A stretch of DNA of 64,000 nt from Spirosoma endbachense (GCF_010233585.1 NZ_CP045997.1:2642692-2706691), one strand, 5' to 3'; positions 25,213 through 35,422 are shown, numbered from the stretch's first letter. Notes: generated by a model not told the origin, from the letters alone. Numbers and translations: made by a program.

Positions 25213-27915
25213 CTAACGGGCAATAATGACTTTCTGAGTCAGTACTGAATCGCCCGCCTTAAGCCTTAGGAAGTATAACCCGGTAGGTAGCTGACTTAGA
25301 TCAAACTGTTCGCTTATCTTCCTCCCTCCTACTTTTAGCGTTAGCTGCCGATGTAGCTGGCCAGTTGTTCCCACAATGGAAAGTCCTGCTTCGGCAACGG
25401 GCCTGGTCAGTTCAGCTTCAATCTTGATCGTACCGCTACTGACGGGGTTTGGATAGACCGAAAACGTTCCGGCGCTAACTGGTTCATTGGCCAGAACCGG
25501 CGGAGGAGGTGGCACCTGAATCTGTAAATTATCGATGGCCCAACCCCAGCCATGCGCCAGTTGATCGGCAAACAACCGGAAGCGAATCAAAATCTGTTCA
25601 CCGGCTTTAAATGTACCGTTTCCCAACAAAGAAATTTCATGGCGTTTAAACAGCGCAGGTGACCCCACGGCTGCTGAATTTTTCTCATCTGCGGTTGAAC
25701 CTGCCACAAGATTATTTGTATAAGCCGCATACCAGTCATACTGACTATTCGAATTATAACCGGTTACCAGCGGTTTCCAGGTTTGCCCATTATCGCTCGA
25801 TCCTTCGACCACCGCGTAATCATAGAAACCCGAACTGCCGAATCCACTACCCGCTTCACTTGGCTCGACCAGTACAATTTCGTCAAAGCGCATCACTGCA
25901 CTATCCGGATTGGCCTTAATCTTAATGGGCGATAACAGCACATATTCAGAATTGCTCTGGGATTTAAAATCCAATCCGTTCTGATAGGGATGTTCAGAAT
26001 GAATAGCGGGGTCTGCAAAACCCGATGGCGTTGCCAGTCCAAACCGAAAACCGGCAAAATCACTGGCAGTGGCGGCATTATTAAATGTGTTGGTATACCG
26101 ATCAACGGCCGCTTTTGGCGTTACGACCGTTAATTCATAAAAACCCGTCTGGGGGCTAATCGTCTGATTTTTCGCCTTCGATGCATCTCGGGCAACAATT
26201 CGGTAGCTAATCTTATCGCCAGCTTTTAGCGAATTGGCCGGAATTGTAATCCGGTTGCTATAGATGCTGTCGTACTGAACACCATTAACCGTCAGCGAAC
26301 CAGGTCGCAGCATCAGTTTTGGCTGGGCCACACCATTTACCTGGTAATCAACATAAGCCGAATCGATATTGGTGCTCACAAAAGCCACGCTCCGATCGTC
26401 CGATATCCGGGCATAAATGGGAAGGCTATCGACCAGTGCGGGGTTGTAAATAAAATTTTTGGCCGGACTAAACGAAATGGTTGGTGGTAATCGATCGGCA
26501 CCAAACCGGACCGTATGAAGCAACTGTGTGTTATTTGTCGTACGACCGGGGTTTGTAAACGTTCGTCCCGATGCGTCCTGTGCTCTAAAGTAATACCAGA
26601 TATCTCCTTTGGCTACGCTTGCGGGCATCGTATAGGCGTATACAGAAGTGCTCCCGGCGATGAGCGTGGGCGTAACCATTGTAAAGGTCGTATCAGTACC
26701 CGTCGGTGCACTTTTCCGGTAATAAAGCCGAACTGACCCAGGCGTTACGGTTGTGTCACTGACCAGTTTAACCTGAAAAACTACATCTTTTTCATCTTCA
26801 CTATTGACTGGCTTCTGATGAAGCAAAGAAGTCGTTTTCCATTCAAGATCGTACAGGAAATTCATCACCAGTGGACCAGGAGAATGAATCGCTTCGGCAT
26901 TGCCGACCCTGGGAGTCATTAGGGAATTAGTATCTTTCTGCGGGTATGTATTCTCGTCGAGATGGTAGAGACTAGATCCTAAGTCGAATGATGACGGAAC
27001 ATACAGCTTGGCGCGTTTTCCTACTTTTCGCTGCATAATTGGACCGTTCAAAAACAGATTATTACCAGTCAATTGCTGGAATAATTTGTTCGTATTGACG
27101 GGAAAAGTCGTGGTTTCAATGGCTGGCTTCTGACCCTGTCCGTTCTCAATAAAGTGGTCGTAAACAGCAAGATATGGATCGGTGCGATAGATGCCTTCAG
27201 GCCCGTTCGTCGCAAAATAGCCGATAAAACCAAGCCCATGCGCAATTTCATGTAAAACAACGGTTACCAGATCAGTCTGTCCGGCGGGGGTTTTCTGATC
27301 TGTACCGTAATACCAGTTATTATTTCGGTTAAAATCGGCCGTAATATCCGGATCGGTAGGGCTATTTATTTCGTGCCGGGCTATTTTTTCGGCTAAAGCA
27401 ATAGGATAGAGTGCATAGGCTTTTTGCGCCCCGCCCGAATCCAGTTCGGCCCCTAACCGGATTTCGGCCGGACCAGCTGCTCCCAGAACACCCGGACTCT
27501 GGGTAATCCAGTTTGCTTTAATCCGAATCGGAACGGGTGAAGAAATCAGGCTCGCCCAGATGTCGACTGCATACTGAAATGCTTTTTGCGCTTCGGGCGT
27601 GAAATTGTTGTACGAAACGATAAAACTGGAGGTTGCAGTCTTCCGCAGGTTTGGGTTCTGGCGCGCTTTCAGAAATGCTTCGGGTGCGGCTATTCGTGTA
27701 AAGAAATCCTGATCCGACTTATAGCAAATGGTTTTAGGAGCAGGTAAGTTGGTTCGAATTCGTTGCACAAATTGACCATAAGCCGTTGATGAAGCTGTAT
27801 TTTTTTGCGCAATTACTGAATTGGCCAGCAACGAACCAGCCAATGCTATACCAGCCGCGAGGACGCGTACTGACGATTCCCGTAAACGCATGCGAACAAT
27901 AGAATTACAAGTCAA
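25213..27915 (-). CDS. Secreted zinc metalloprotease-like protein with type IX sorting domain
   Basis: A 900-residue protein with an N-terminal signal (AGIALAGSLLANSVIAQ). The protease-like domain (about 70-370) holds HEIAHGLGF with His222, Glu223 and His226; the usual third zinc ligand of metzincins is not at the expected place (Gly232), so the third ligand must lie elsewhere or the enzyme is unusual. Immunoglobulin-like and jelly-roll-like regions follow. The last 75 residues (FSVYPNPVSSGTIKIE to QKVIIAR) are a type A T9SS sorting domain, so the protein is exported across the outer membrane and attached or released. A 41-base palindrome lies just upstream of the start. Confidence 0.88.
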   Translation of the reverse strand: MTCNSIVRMRLRESSVRVLAAGIALAGSLLANSVIAQKNTASSTAYGQFVQRIRTNLPAPKTICYKSDQDFFTRIAAPEAFLKARQNPNLRKTATSSFIVSYNNFTPEAQKAFQYAVDIWASLISSPVPIRIKANWITQSPGVLGAAGPAEIRLGAELDSGGAQKAYALYPIALAEKIARHEINSPTDPDITADFNRNNNWYYGTDQKTPAGQTDLVTVVLHEIAHGLGFIGYFATNGPEGIYRTDPYLAVYDHFIENGQGQKPAIETTTFPVNTNKLFQQLTGNNLFLNGPIMQRKVGKRAKLYVPSSFDLGSSLYHLDENTYPQKDTNSLMTPRVGNAEAIHSPGPLVMNFLYDLEWKTTSLLHQKPVNSEDEKDVVFQVKLVSDTTVTPGSVRLYYRKSAPTGTDTTFTMVTPTLIAGSTSVYAYTMPASVAKGDIWYYFRAQDASGRTFTNPGRTTNNTQLLHTVRFGADRLPPTISFSPAKNFIYNPALVDSLPIYARISDDRSVAFVSTNIDSAYVDYQVNGVAQPKLMLRPGSLTVNGVQYDSIYSNRITIPANSLKAGDKISYRIVARDASKAKNQTISPQTGFYELTVVTPKAAVDRYTNTFNNAATASDFAGFRFGLATPSGFADPAIHSEHPYQNGLDFKSQSNSEYVLLSPIKIKANPDSAVMRFDEIVLVEPSEAGSGFGSSGFYDYAVVEGSSDNGQTWKPLVTGYNSNSQYDWYAAYTNNLVAGSTADEKNSAAVGSPALFKRHEISLLGNGTFKAGEQILIRFRLFADQLAHGWGWAIDNLQIQVPPPPPVLANEPVSAGTFSVYPNPVSSGTIKIEAELTRPVAEAGLSIVGTTGQLHRQLTLKVGGRKISEQFDLSQLPTGLYFLRLKAGDSVLTQKVIIAR

Positions 27916-27933
27916 TTAGTTGCATTTAATAGT

Positions 27934-27974
27934 CCATATTCTGTCAGCAAATGGCATTTGCTGACAGAATATGG
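27934..27974. repeat. 41-bp perfect palindrome
   Basis: Two 20-base arms (27934-27953 and 27955-27974) are exact inverted repeats around one central G. It lies 19 bases upstream of the metalloprotease start and 90 bases past the msrB stop. No T-tract follows on either strand, so a simple terminator is unlikely. Confidence 0.8.
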
Positions 27975-28063
27975 CTGTCTGAACATTATTTTTTTCTTCC
28001 AGCGACCAAAGTAGCCATCAGATCGCTAGAAAAAAAGTCCATCCTATCTACCGTTCAGTTTAC

Positions 28064-28471
28064 TTACTCTGTATCAGCCGTTCGTTTCAAGACCAGTGAC
28101 ACCGAATTAAGGCAGTAGCGCAACCCCGTCGGTTGAGGTCCATCATTAAAAACATGGCCCAGGTGAGCATCGCAGATGTTACACAAAACCTCTACCCGAA
28201 ACATACCATAACTATAGTCTTTTTCGAGCCTAATGCGTTCTTCTTCAATAGGCTCCGTAAAACTTGGCCAGCCCGTTCCTGATTCAAATTTGGTTTTGGA
28301 TTCAAATAATTCCGTTCCACAACACACACAGGCATACAAACCAGGATCATGTGCTTCGCAGTACTCTCCCGAAAAAGCCCGCTCAGTCCCTTTCCCCCTC
28401 GCCACACGATATTGCTCTGGCGTCAGGATTTGACGCCATTCTTCATCGGACTTAATAACCTTCTGAATCAT
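28064..28471 (-). CDS. msrB: Peptide-methionine (R)-S-oxide reductase MsrB
   Basis: A 135-residue repair enzyme that reduces methionine-R-sulfoxide in proteins. Zinc is held by the CVCCG and CNICDAH cysteine pairs, and RYCLNSVSL carries the catalytic cysteine. GTGWPSF and HLGHVFNDGP are further family motifs. There is no signal peptide, so it acts in the cytoplasm. Length is normal for the family. Confidence 0.96.
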   Translation of the reverse strand: MIQKVIKSDEEWRQILTPEQYRVARGKGTERAFSGEYCEAHDPGLYACVCCGTELFESKTKFESGTGWPSFTEPIEEERIRLEKDYSYGMFRVEVLCNICDAHLGHVFNDGPQPTGLRYCLNSVSLVLKRTADTE

Positions 28472-28653
28472 ACCTGTTTTTAGTTTTAGTTGAATACATA
28501 GCTATAAACGTAAAACATCATCTTATCCGATTTGTCTTTACTACACCGTAAATTCGCAACTGGATTGAGGTTTTACGGCCTGTAGTCTTTGGTTTTCGAT
28601 GAATAAACCAAAGACCAAATGCGGAAAACCATAGGCTATAAACGATAAACTCA

Positions 28654-30585
28654 TTGACTGTCCGACAGATTTTACAGCAATTTTGGGGCTATTCTACTTT
28701 CCGACCCATGCAGGAAGAGGTAGTTAATACCGTGCTGGATCGGCAGGACACGCTCGTTCTGATGCCAACGGGCGGAGGAAAATCAATCTGCTTTCAGGTG
28801 CCTGCCCTGGCGATGAAGGGTGTCTGTATCGTTGTCACCCCCCTGATCGCCCTCATGAAAGATCAGGTCGAGCAGTTGCGCAAACGAGGCATTCCGGCAA
28901 CCGCCATCTATTCGGGAATGCATTATCGCGAGATTGATACGGCGCTCGATAATTGCATCTACGGGAATACTAAATTCCTGTATGTGTCCCCGGAGCGACT
29001 CCGGACCGAGATTGTCATTGAGCGTGCCAAACAAATGACGGTTTGCCTGCTCGCCGTTGATGAAGCGCACTGCATTTCGGCCTGGGGCTATGATTTCCGG
29101 CCACCTTATCTGCAAATTGCGGAGTTTCGGGAGCTAATTCCAGAAACGCCCATCATTGCCCTGACGGCGTCGGCCACGCCCGATGTTCAGGTTGATATTC
29201 AGGAGAAACTGGCCCTGCGCGGCAGTAATGGCGGCCCGGTTCAGGTCTTTCGGCAGACATTTGCGCGGCCAAATCTGTCCTATTCCGCCGTTCTGGAAGA
29301 AAATAAAGAATCCCGGTTATTTAAGGTATTGCAGAATGTACCCGGCAGTTCCATCGTGTATGTGCGCAGTCGTAAGCAAACGCAGCAGATAGCCCAGTTG
29401 CTTTACAGACAAGGCATTTCGGCTGATTTCTATCATGCAGGCTTAACTACCCAACAGCGCGCCGATAAGCAGGATGGATGGATTCAGAATCAAATTCGGG
29501 TCATGGTAGCAACCAACGCTTTTGGCATGGGGATCGATAAACCCGATGTACGGGTCGTTGTGCATTTAGATGTACCCGATTCGCTCGAAGCCTACTACCA
29601 GGAAGCCGGACGGGCTGGGCGCGATGGACAGAAAGCTTATGCGGTCATGCTCTATTCGAACAGCGATCTGGACAACCTGCGCTTCCGAACCGAGCAGCTC
29701 TATCAACCCGTCGACATGCTGCGTCGGGTCTACCAGGCACTGTCAAACTATACGGCCGTACCGGTTGGGGGTGGTTTATTCAATAGCTATGACTTCGATC
29801 TGAACGCCTTTACCAATACGTTCAATCTTCCTGCACAGGAAACGCATTATGCGATGAAACAACTTCAGTTAGAAGGATTTATTCAGTTAAGCGAAAATTA
29901 TTTTCACCCATCGCGACTGCTGATGGTGCTGGACAACCGGCAGTTGTATGAGTTTCAGGTTTTAAATCCGCGCTTTGACCCCTTTCTCAAATTGATTCTG
30001 CGCATGTATGGTGGTGAAGTATTCACCGATTTTATCACCATTTCAGAGTCTGCGCTCGCCCGCACGTTTCTGGTCAATCAGCGTGAAATTGTGGCACTGC
30101 TGGAGCAGCTTCACGAGCGAAACGTTGTTGTCTACGAAAAGCAGAAAGACAAGCCGCAGCTAACATTTCTGACACCACGCTTCGACGCACCAACCCTCCC
30201 GATCAACGTACAGGAACTCAATCGTCGGAAAGAATTAGCCTTGCGAAAAGTGCAGTCGGCCATTATCTATACCGAACATCCGACCCAATGCCGCACCCGG
30301 CTTTTACAATCCTACTTCGGAGAAAAACCCGGTGAAGCCTGCGGCATCTGCGATAACTGCATTAAAAAGAAAAAGAGCCAGGAAGTTGTTTCGTCGGTCA
30401 TGCGGGAACAGGTGCGCGAGTATGTTGCCTTAGCGAATGGTCCGGGCGTATCCCCTAAACAGCTGGCTCATCATTTTTCGCAAACAGATGCCGATGCGCT
30501 TGCTCAAACACTAAAACAGATGCTGGCCGAAGAAGAAATCCGGTACACAAAAAACGGGAATCTCACGTTGAATAGCGGTGAATAG
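28654..30585 (+). CDS. recQ: RecQ family ATP-dependent DNA helicase
   Basis: A 643-residue 3'-5' helicase. FWGYSTFRPMQEEVV is the RecQ-specific Q motif, PTGGGKS the Walker A, DEAHCISAWGYDFRP the DEAH box with its aromatic loop, and QEAGRAGRDG motif VI. The C-terminal RQC region has the zinc cysteines in CRTRLLQSYFGEKPGEACGICDNC (about residues 545-568). The HRDC domain is absent, giving a shorter protein than E. coli RecQ. The start is TTG at 28654, because conserved residues begin almost at once and the next ATG would remove the Q motif. Confidence 0.94.
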   Translation: MTVRQILQQFWGYSTFRPMQEEVVNTVLDRQDTLVLMPTGGGKSICFQVPALAMKGVCIVVTPLIALMKDQVEQLRKRGIPATAIYSGMHYREIDTALDNCIYGNTKFLYVSPERLRTEIVIERAKQMTVCLLAVDEAHCISAWGYDFRPPYLQIAEFRELIPETPIIALTASATPDVQVDIQEKLALRGSNGGPVQVFRQTFARPNLSYSAVLEENKESRLFKVLQNVPGSSIVYVRSRKQTQQIAQLLYRQGISADFYHAGLTTQQRADKQDGWIQNQIRVMVATNAFGMGIDKPDVRVVVHLDVPDSLEAYYQEAGRAGRDGQKAYAVMLYSNSDLDNLRFRTEQLYQPVDMLRRVYQALSNYTAVPVGGGLFNSYDFDLNAFTNTFNLPAQETHYAMKQLQLEGFIQLSENYFHPSRLLMVLDNRQLYEFQVLNPRFDPFLKLILRMYGGEVFTDFITISESALARTFLVNQREIVALLEQLHERNVVVYEKQKDKPQLTFLTPRFDAPTLPINVQELNRRKELALRKVQSAIIYTEHPTQCRTRLLQSYFGEKPGEACGICDNCIKKKKSQEVVSSVMREQVREYVALANGPGVSPKQLAHHFSQTDADALAQTLKQMLAEEEIRYTKNGNLTLNSGE

Positions 30586-30780
30586 CTACCTTGATAACTG
30601 AGTAGTTGACAACCGGCCGATTGCTCAACTATCCCTCATTCGCTCCCATTTAGCCCATTCCTTGCCATTTGTCCCAGATTCGTGCTGTACGTCCCTTCCA
30701 GTTGCAGGAGATTTTCGGGAGTTGCTATGTTTGTTCTGTCGAAAGACGACACAGACTTATAACTTCAGATACTGCACACA

Positions 30781-31227
30781 ATGAAAACGACAGCCGCTAC
30801 ACTCCTTCTGGTTCTCAGCCTGGTTACAGGCCTGTTTGCCAAAAGCGTCACCCCTACAGCCGACTAGGCAACGTATAAACTGACGGTTGTCGTATCGGAC
30901 GTTAACAACCGAACTGGTAAATTATACATTGGTCTGGCAAACGATGAGACTACCTTCAAAGGACAATCCGTTAAGAATATAGCTATCGATGTGCCAGCTT
31001 CAGGCGAAATCACGGTAACATTTGATGGTCTGACAGCAGGCCGCTATGCCGTCCGATTGTACCAGGATCTTAATAGCAATCAGAAATTAGATTTTTCTGG
31101 TCAGATGCCTGCCGAGCCATTCGGTTTTTCAAATGTCACAAGGCTAATGGGGCCGCCCAGCTTCGATCAATGTTCCTTCGAGCTTACTGAAAATAAAGCG
31201 ATTCGAATAAGTATGATGGAAATGTAA
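30781..31227 (+). pseudogene. DUF2141 domain-containing exported protein, interrupted by an in-frame amber codon
   Basis: From the ATG at 30781 a signal peptide (KTTAATLLLVLSLVTGLFA) is followed by KSVTPTAD and then TAG at 30865-30867 (codon 29). The same frame then stays open to 31227 and encodes an entire DUF2141 domain (YKLTVVVSDVNNRTGKLYIG, GRYAVRLYQDLNSNQKLD, GPPSFDQCSFEL). One base change (CAG to TAG, Gln to stop) would explain it. The family is a small beta-sandwich exported protein of unknown function in Bacteroidota. The body could still be made from an internal start at 30991, but without a signal peptide or the first third of the domain. Confidence 0.85.
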
Positions 31228-31302
31228 GTAATTTATCTTACTGATAAATAGATGGATCATGCCCTGTTCTGCCCTAAACTTTGTGCTACAAATCCCGGCA
31301 CC

Positions 31303-33705
31303 ATGTCAATCCACCGCATAACTGTTCTCATTTTAGTAAGCTTTGCACTTTTCCCTTCTCTTCAGGCACAGACTATTCCACTACGTATTCGCTTGCAGGA
31401 ATCCCGTCAGCAACCCGTGGTGGGGGCAACGCTCCAGTTAACCGATCGCATCGATACCACGCGACACTTATACGCATTAACCGATACGTTAGGCACGGCC
31501 ACGTTTCAGCTTGCTCTCAACAGAACGTATAGCTTGCTGGTAACATCGGTTGGTTTTAAGCCCATTCACAAACTGATTAAGCCAACCGCCGGGCAATCCG
31601 TTTTGACCTTAACAGCCGAGCAGGACAACATTATGCTTCAGGGTGTATCGGTTACGGCAGCCAAACCACTCATGAAGCAGGAAGACGACAAGACCATTGT
31701 TGATCCTGAACCCATTGCCAACACCAGTACAAGTGCCTACGAAATTATGGAGAAAACGCCCGGCATTTTTCTGGACCCCGATGGCAATGTTTACTTAAGC
31801 AGCACGACTCCGGCTACGATTTACATTAACGGACGAGAGCAGAAAATGAGTGCGGCCGACATTGCTTCGATGCTCAAGAGTTTACCGCCCAACAGCATTG
31901 CCCGTATGGAAATCATGCGGACGCCATCAGCCCGATACGATGCCAGCGGGAGCGGAGGTATTGTGAACATAATCCTGAAAAAAGGCGTGAAAATTGGGTT
32001 GACGGGCTCCATCAATGCAGGCTTCAACCAGGGGCGATTTGGTAATCAGTTTGCCGGAATAAACATCAACAATACACAAAACGGACGGTCGGCCTACTTA
32101 AATGTGAACTACACCAACCGGAACACCTATGAGCAGGTTCAAAGCAATCGAAATTTCACAGCCGATTCTGTACTTCGGCAGGATGCTTACACAACCTATC
32201 CGGCTCAGGTCGTGTATGTTGGCTATGGTCTTAGTTATGAGCTTTCCCGTAAGTGGGATGTTAGTCTCGATGGTCGGTTTTCCTGGAATCAGGCCAATTC
32301 TCAGGCCAGCAATGACAACCTGATCAGCCAGATCAGCACCGGGCGATTGCTGACTGAGAACCTCAACCAGGTAACCAACAAAAACCGCCTTTTGTCATTC
32401 AGCCAGGGGTTTAACGCCAAGTACAAACTGGATACGCTTGGGTCTGAACTTATCACCGACATCTCGTATAATTTCAATGGTACGCGCGGCTTGCAGGACT
32501 TTTCGACGCAATACCTGCTTCCTGAACGGGCAGGCACGTCTGGCGACGGCAACTTCACCAGTCAACGCCATCAACTGGCCGCTCAGGTTGATCTAAAGTA
32601 TAAAATCCTTAAAGCGGTTACCCTCGAAACGGGCCTCAAGGCTACCGGTCAATATTTTACCAGCGATGCGGCCTATTTCAATCTTGTCGGTAACAATCGT
32701 TTACCGGATCGCGCCCGAACCAATATGTTTGATTATCGGGAAAATATCAACGCGGCTTATGTTCAGGCGTCCAGAACATTTGGCCAGTTTCTGCTGAAAG
32801 GGGGTGTGCGGCTCGAAAACACGAACATGGATGGGCATCAGCGAATCCCGGCTGATACCTCATTCCGGATTAATCGCACCGATTTCTTCCCTTACCTATT
32901 CCTGAGTCGTAAGGTGGCCAAAATTGCCGGTTATGAATTAAGGAGTTACCTGATTTATCGCCGGTCTATTACCCGGCCTACCTACGATTACCTGAACCCG
33001 TTTGCCCGTTATGTCGATCAGTATCTTTATGAGGCTGGCAATCCGGCTCTGCGCCCTCAGTTTACCGAAAACTACGAGCTAAATATTAGTGTGGAAGACC
33101 GTCCGATTTTTGCCATTGGCCGAAACCACACACAGGATATTTTCACGAATGTGGTGTATCAGGACCCACAAAATCGACGCATCGCCTATCGGACGTACGA
33201 CAATCTTGGAACAAACCGGGAGACCTATTTCCGTGTTCTGGGCGCAATTCCACCGATCAATCGCTACTTTTTTGTTGTCGGTGCTCAATTCAATTACAAT
33301 GAGTATAGTGGTGTTTATGAAAATGCCCCGCTGAATTTCAAGCGGGGCAGCTGGTCGTTTTTCACGTTTCATTCCTTCAAAATCGATAAACGCTCGACGG
33401 CAACACTGAACGGCTTTATCCGGACTCGCGGGCAGCTTCAATTCTACGAACTAAGCAATTTTGGAGTGTTAAACCTGAGCCTGAACCGAAAATTCATGCA
33501 GGATAAATTATTGGTAACGCTAACGGCCAACGACCTTTTCTTTACAAACTATTACCAATTTACGTTGCAACAGGGAAGCGTTGTCGCCAATGGCCTTCGC
33601 CGGAACGATACCCGGCGGTTTGGAATAACCCTGCGTTACAACTTTGGCATTCGTAAACGGGAAGAAAAAGTAAATATGTTTACCATTGAACCTCCCAATT
33701 CATAA
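31303..33705 (+). CDS. Outer-membrane beta-barrel protein, TonB-dependent receptor-like
   Basis: About 800 residues from the ATG at 31303, chosen because it gives a clean signal peptide (ILVSFALFPSLQAQ); the frame is open from 31252. An N-terminal carboxypeptidase-regulatory-like domain (about 28-110) is followed by a plug-like region (about 120-230: ANTSTSAYEIMEKTPGIFLDPDG and GSGGIVNIILKKG) and a C-terminal barrel of the Bacteroidota OMP_b-brl type. No SusD partner is present. The ligand is unknown. A strong terminator follows. Confidence 0.9.
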   Translation: MSIHRITVLILVSFALFPSLQAQTIPLRIRLQESRQQPVVGATLQLTDRIDTTRHLYALTDTLGTATFQLALNRTYSLLVTSVGFKPIHKLIKPTAGQSVLTLTAEQDNIMLQGVSVTAAKPLMKQEDDKTIVDPEPIANTSTSAYEIMEKTPGIFLDPDGNVYLSSTTPATIYINGREQKMSAADIASMLKSLPPNSIARMEIMRTPSARYDASGSGGIVNIILKKGVKIGLTGSINAGFNQGRFGNQFAGININNTQNGRSAYLNVNYTNRNTYEQVQSNRNFTADSVLRQDAYTTYPAQVVYVGYGLSYELSRKWDVSLDGRFSWNQANSQASNDNLISQISTGRLLTENLNQVTNKNRLLSFSQGFNAKYKLDTLGSELITDISYNFNGTRGLQDFSTQYLLPERAGTSGDGNFTSQRHQLAAQVDLKYKILKAVTLETGLKATGQYFTSDAAYFNLVGNNRLPDRARTNMFDYRENINAAYVQASRTFGQFLLKGGVRLENTNMDGHQRIPADTSFRINRTDFFPYLFLSRKVAKIAGYELRSYLIYRRSITRPTYDYLNPFARYVDQYLYEAGNPALRPQFTENYELNISVEDRPIFAIGRNHTQDIFTNVVYQDPQNRRIAYRTYDNLGTNRETYFRVLGAIPPINRYFFVVGAQFNYNEYSGVYENAPLNFKRGSWSFFTFHSFKIDKRSTATLNGFIRTRGQLQFYELSNFGVLNLSLNRKFMQDKLLVTLTANDLFFTNYYQFTLQQGSVVANGLRRNDTRRFGITLRYNFGIRKREEKVNMFTIEPPNS

Positions 33706-33742
33706 TTCCCAGCCAGAACGCTTCATCGGATTTGTTTGTCAG

Positions 33743-33773
33743 GAGTCGCCGGATTAGCGGGCGACTCTTTTTT
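33743..33773 (+). terminator. Rho-independent terminator after the outer-membrane barrel gene
   Basis: Stem GAGTCGCC/GGCGACTC (33743-33750 with 33760-33767) around a 9-base loop is followed by TTTTTT. It lies upstream of the SDR start I chose and would be inside the longer version of that ORF, which argues against the longer one. Confidence 0.85.
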
Positions 33774-33851
33774 ATGGCATCAACAAAACGCAGGAACATC
33801 CGGTTACTCTATTACGCAGCTTACGTTGCCGCTAACCTACTCAACATCACA

Positions 33852-34718
33852 ATGAATCAAACAGAATTCCGACCCGCATCGGATGATATTCCCGGCCAGC
33901 AACTCCCCTACCCGGCCCGGCAGTCCGATATGAACCCAGCCCCCGACAGCGATCTGTCAAACTATAAACCGGCGGGCAAACTCACCGATAAAGTCGCCCT
34001 GATTACCGGAGCCGATTCGGGCATTGGCCGGGCGGTTGCCATTGCCTTTGCCATGGAAGGTGCTGACGTGGCCATTGTTTACAACGAAAACACGGATGAT
34101 GCCAAATACACACAGCGAATCGTTGAGCGCAAAGGCCGATCGTGCCTGATCATCAAGGCCGACGTCCGTAATGCAGCCGCCTGTCAAGCCGCCGTACAGC
34201 AAACTGTCGATCATTATGGCAAACTAAATATTCTGATCAACAACGCGGCCTACCAGATGGCACAGGAAAACATTGAAGACATAAGCGAAGAACAGTTTCG
34301 CCGAACGTTCGAAACCAACATCTTCGGTTATTTTTTTATGGTAAAGGCAGCTCTCCCCCATCTGCACGACGGTGATGCCATCGTCAACACAGGCAGTATT
34401 GTCGGTATTGTCGGCAATCCGCTCCTGATCGATTACACCGCATCGAAAGGAGCGATCCATGCCTTTACCAAATCGCTGGCCATTCAGTTGGGGAAACGGA
34501 ACATCCGCGTAAATTGCGTCGCGCCGGGCCCCGTCTGGACACCGAACATTCCGGGAACGATGCCCGAAGATGAAGTTAAAAACTTTGGACATGAGGTGGC
34601 CCTCGCCCGGCCCGGACAACCCGAAGAACTGGCTCCCGCCTACGTGCTGCTGGCATCCAGCGAAGGGAGTTTCATTACCGGTAGCATCGTTGAGGTAACA
34701 GGGGGGAAACTGGGCTAA
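33852..34718 (+). CDS. SDR family oxidoreductase
   Basis: About 288 residues from the ATG at 33852. The NAD(P) motif TGADSGIGRA, the NNAAYQ turn, the catalytic YTASK (Tyr and Lys) and the VAPGPVWTP loop identify a classical short-chain dehydrogenase. The 45-residue leader rich in Pro and Gln (PGQQLPYPARQSDMNPAPDSDLSNYK) before the Rossmann fold is characteristic of stress-induced YhdF/YghA-like SDRs, whose substrates are sugars or aldehydes. It precedes a GMC oxidoreductase pair by 90 bases. Confidence 0.93.
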   Translation: MNQTEFRPASDDIPGQQLPYPARQSDMNPAPDSDLSNYKPAGKLTDKVALITGADSGIGRAVAIAFAMEGADVAIVYNENTDDAKYTQRIVERKGRSCLIIKADVRNAAACQAAVQQTVDHYGKLNILINNAAYQMAQENIEDISEEQFRRTFETNIFGYFFMVKAALPHLHDGDAIVNTGSIVGIVGNPLLIDYTASKGAIHAFTKSLAIQLGKRNIRVNCVAPGPVWTPNIPGTMPEDEVKNFGHEVALARPGQPEELAPAYVLLASSEGSFITGSIVEVTGGKLG

Positions 34719-34807
34719 AAAAAATTAACCGTATTCTGTCTATAGTAAACGGCCATCAATCTTTTTGTCAGTAAGATCACCCTATTTGCAGACTCTCTGA
34801 ACCATAC

Positions 34808-35422
34808 ATGTCAAACGCTCACATGCTCCCTCATTATCCCGAAGGCACCGTCCGTACCCTACTTACGACCGACTTAGTCACCGAAGCCACGCGACAGGCC
34901 CTGACTGACCGGCTGAATGCACCTCTTCGAGAGCCAACCTTCTTTTCAGCGGACGACTTTGCATTGCTGGATGCTGTCTGCAACCGACTTATTCCTCAGG
35001 ATGAGCAGGAAAAGCGTATTCCCGTTGCCGAGGGTATCGACGAGCGTTTGTCAAAAAATACAACCAATGGCTGGCGGTATGATAGCATGCCGAACGACGG
35101 CGATGCATTTAAACTGGGGCTGAAGGGCATAAACGAAAGCGCTTTGGTTATATTCCAACAGCCATTTCTCAATTTATCCGGCGATCAACAGGACCAGATT
35201 TTGAAAGCCGTTCAGGTGATGGAAGCCCCCGGCGAGGTTTGGCAGAATCTGCCTGCGGATCGTTTTTTTGAAGAACTATTGGCCGAAGCCGTCGAGAATT
35301 ATTACAGCCATCCAGTAGCTCAGGAAGAAATCGGATATGTTGGTATGGCCGACACGCCCGGCTGGAAACGCCTGGGCCTGAACCAGCTGGAAGATCGCGA
35401 ACCACGAATGGCTACTGACTAA
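34808..35422 (+). CDS. Gluconate 2-dehydrogenase subunit 3 family protein
   Basis: A 204-residue protein matching the small subunit of membrane gluconate dehydrogenases (FFSADDFALLDAVCNRLIPQDE, then DGDAFKLGLKGINE and the C-terminal GYVGMADTPGWKRLG). In known complexes it accompanies a GMC flavoprotein and assists its export or stability. Unlike typical members it has no Tat signal, so the complex may be cytoplasmic. The partner GMC gene follows at once. Confidence 0.85.
   Translation: MSNAHMLPHYPEGTVRTLLTTDLVTEATRQALTDRLNAPLREPTFFSADDFALLDAVCNRLIPQDEQEKRIPVAEGIDERLSKNTTNGWRYDSMPNDGDAFKLGLKGINESALVIFQQPFLNLSGDQQDQILKAVQVMEAPGEVWQNLPADRFFEELLAEAVENYYSHPVAQEEIGYVGMADTPGWKRLGLNQLEDREPRMATD

Noticed and set aside
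33732..33851. Upstream extension of the SDR reading frame
   Set aside because: It contains a clear Rho-independent terminator of the preceding gene, so it cannot be the start of translation; the ATG at 33852 fits the family.
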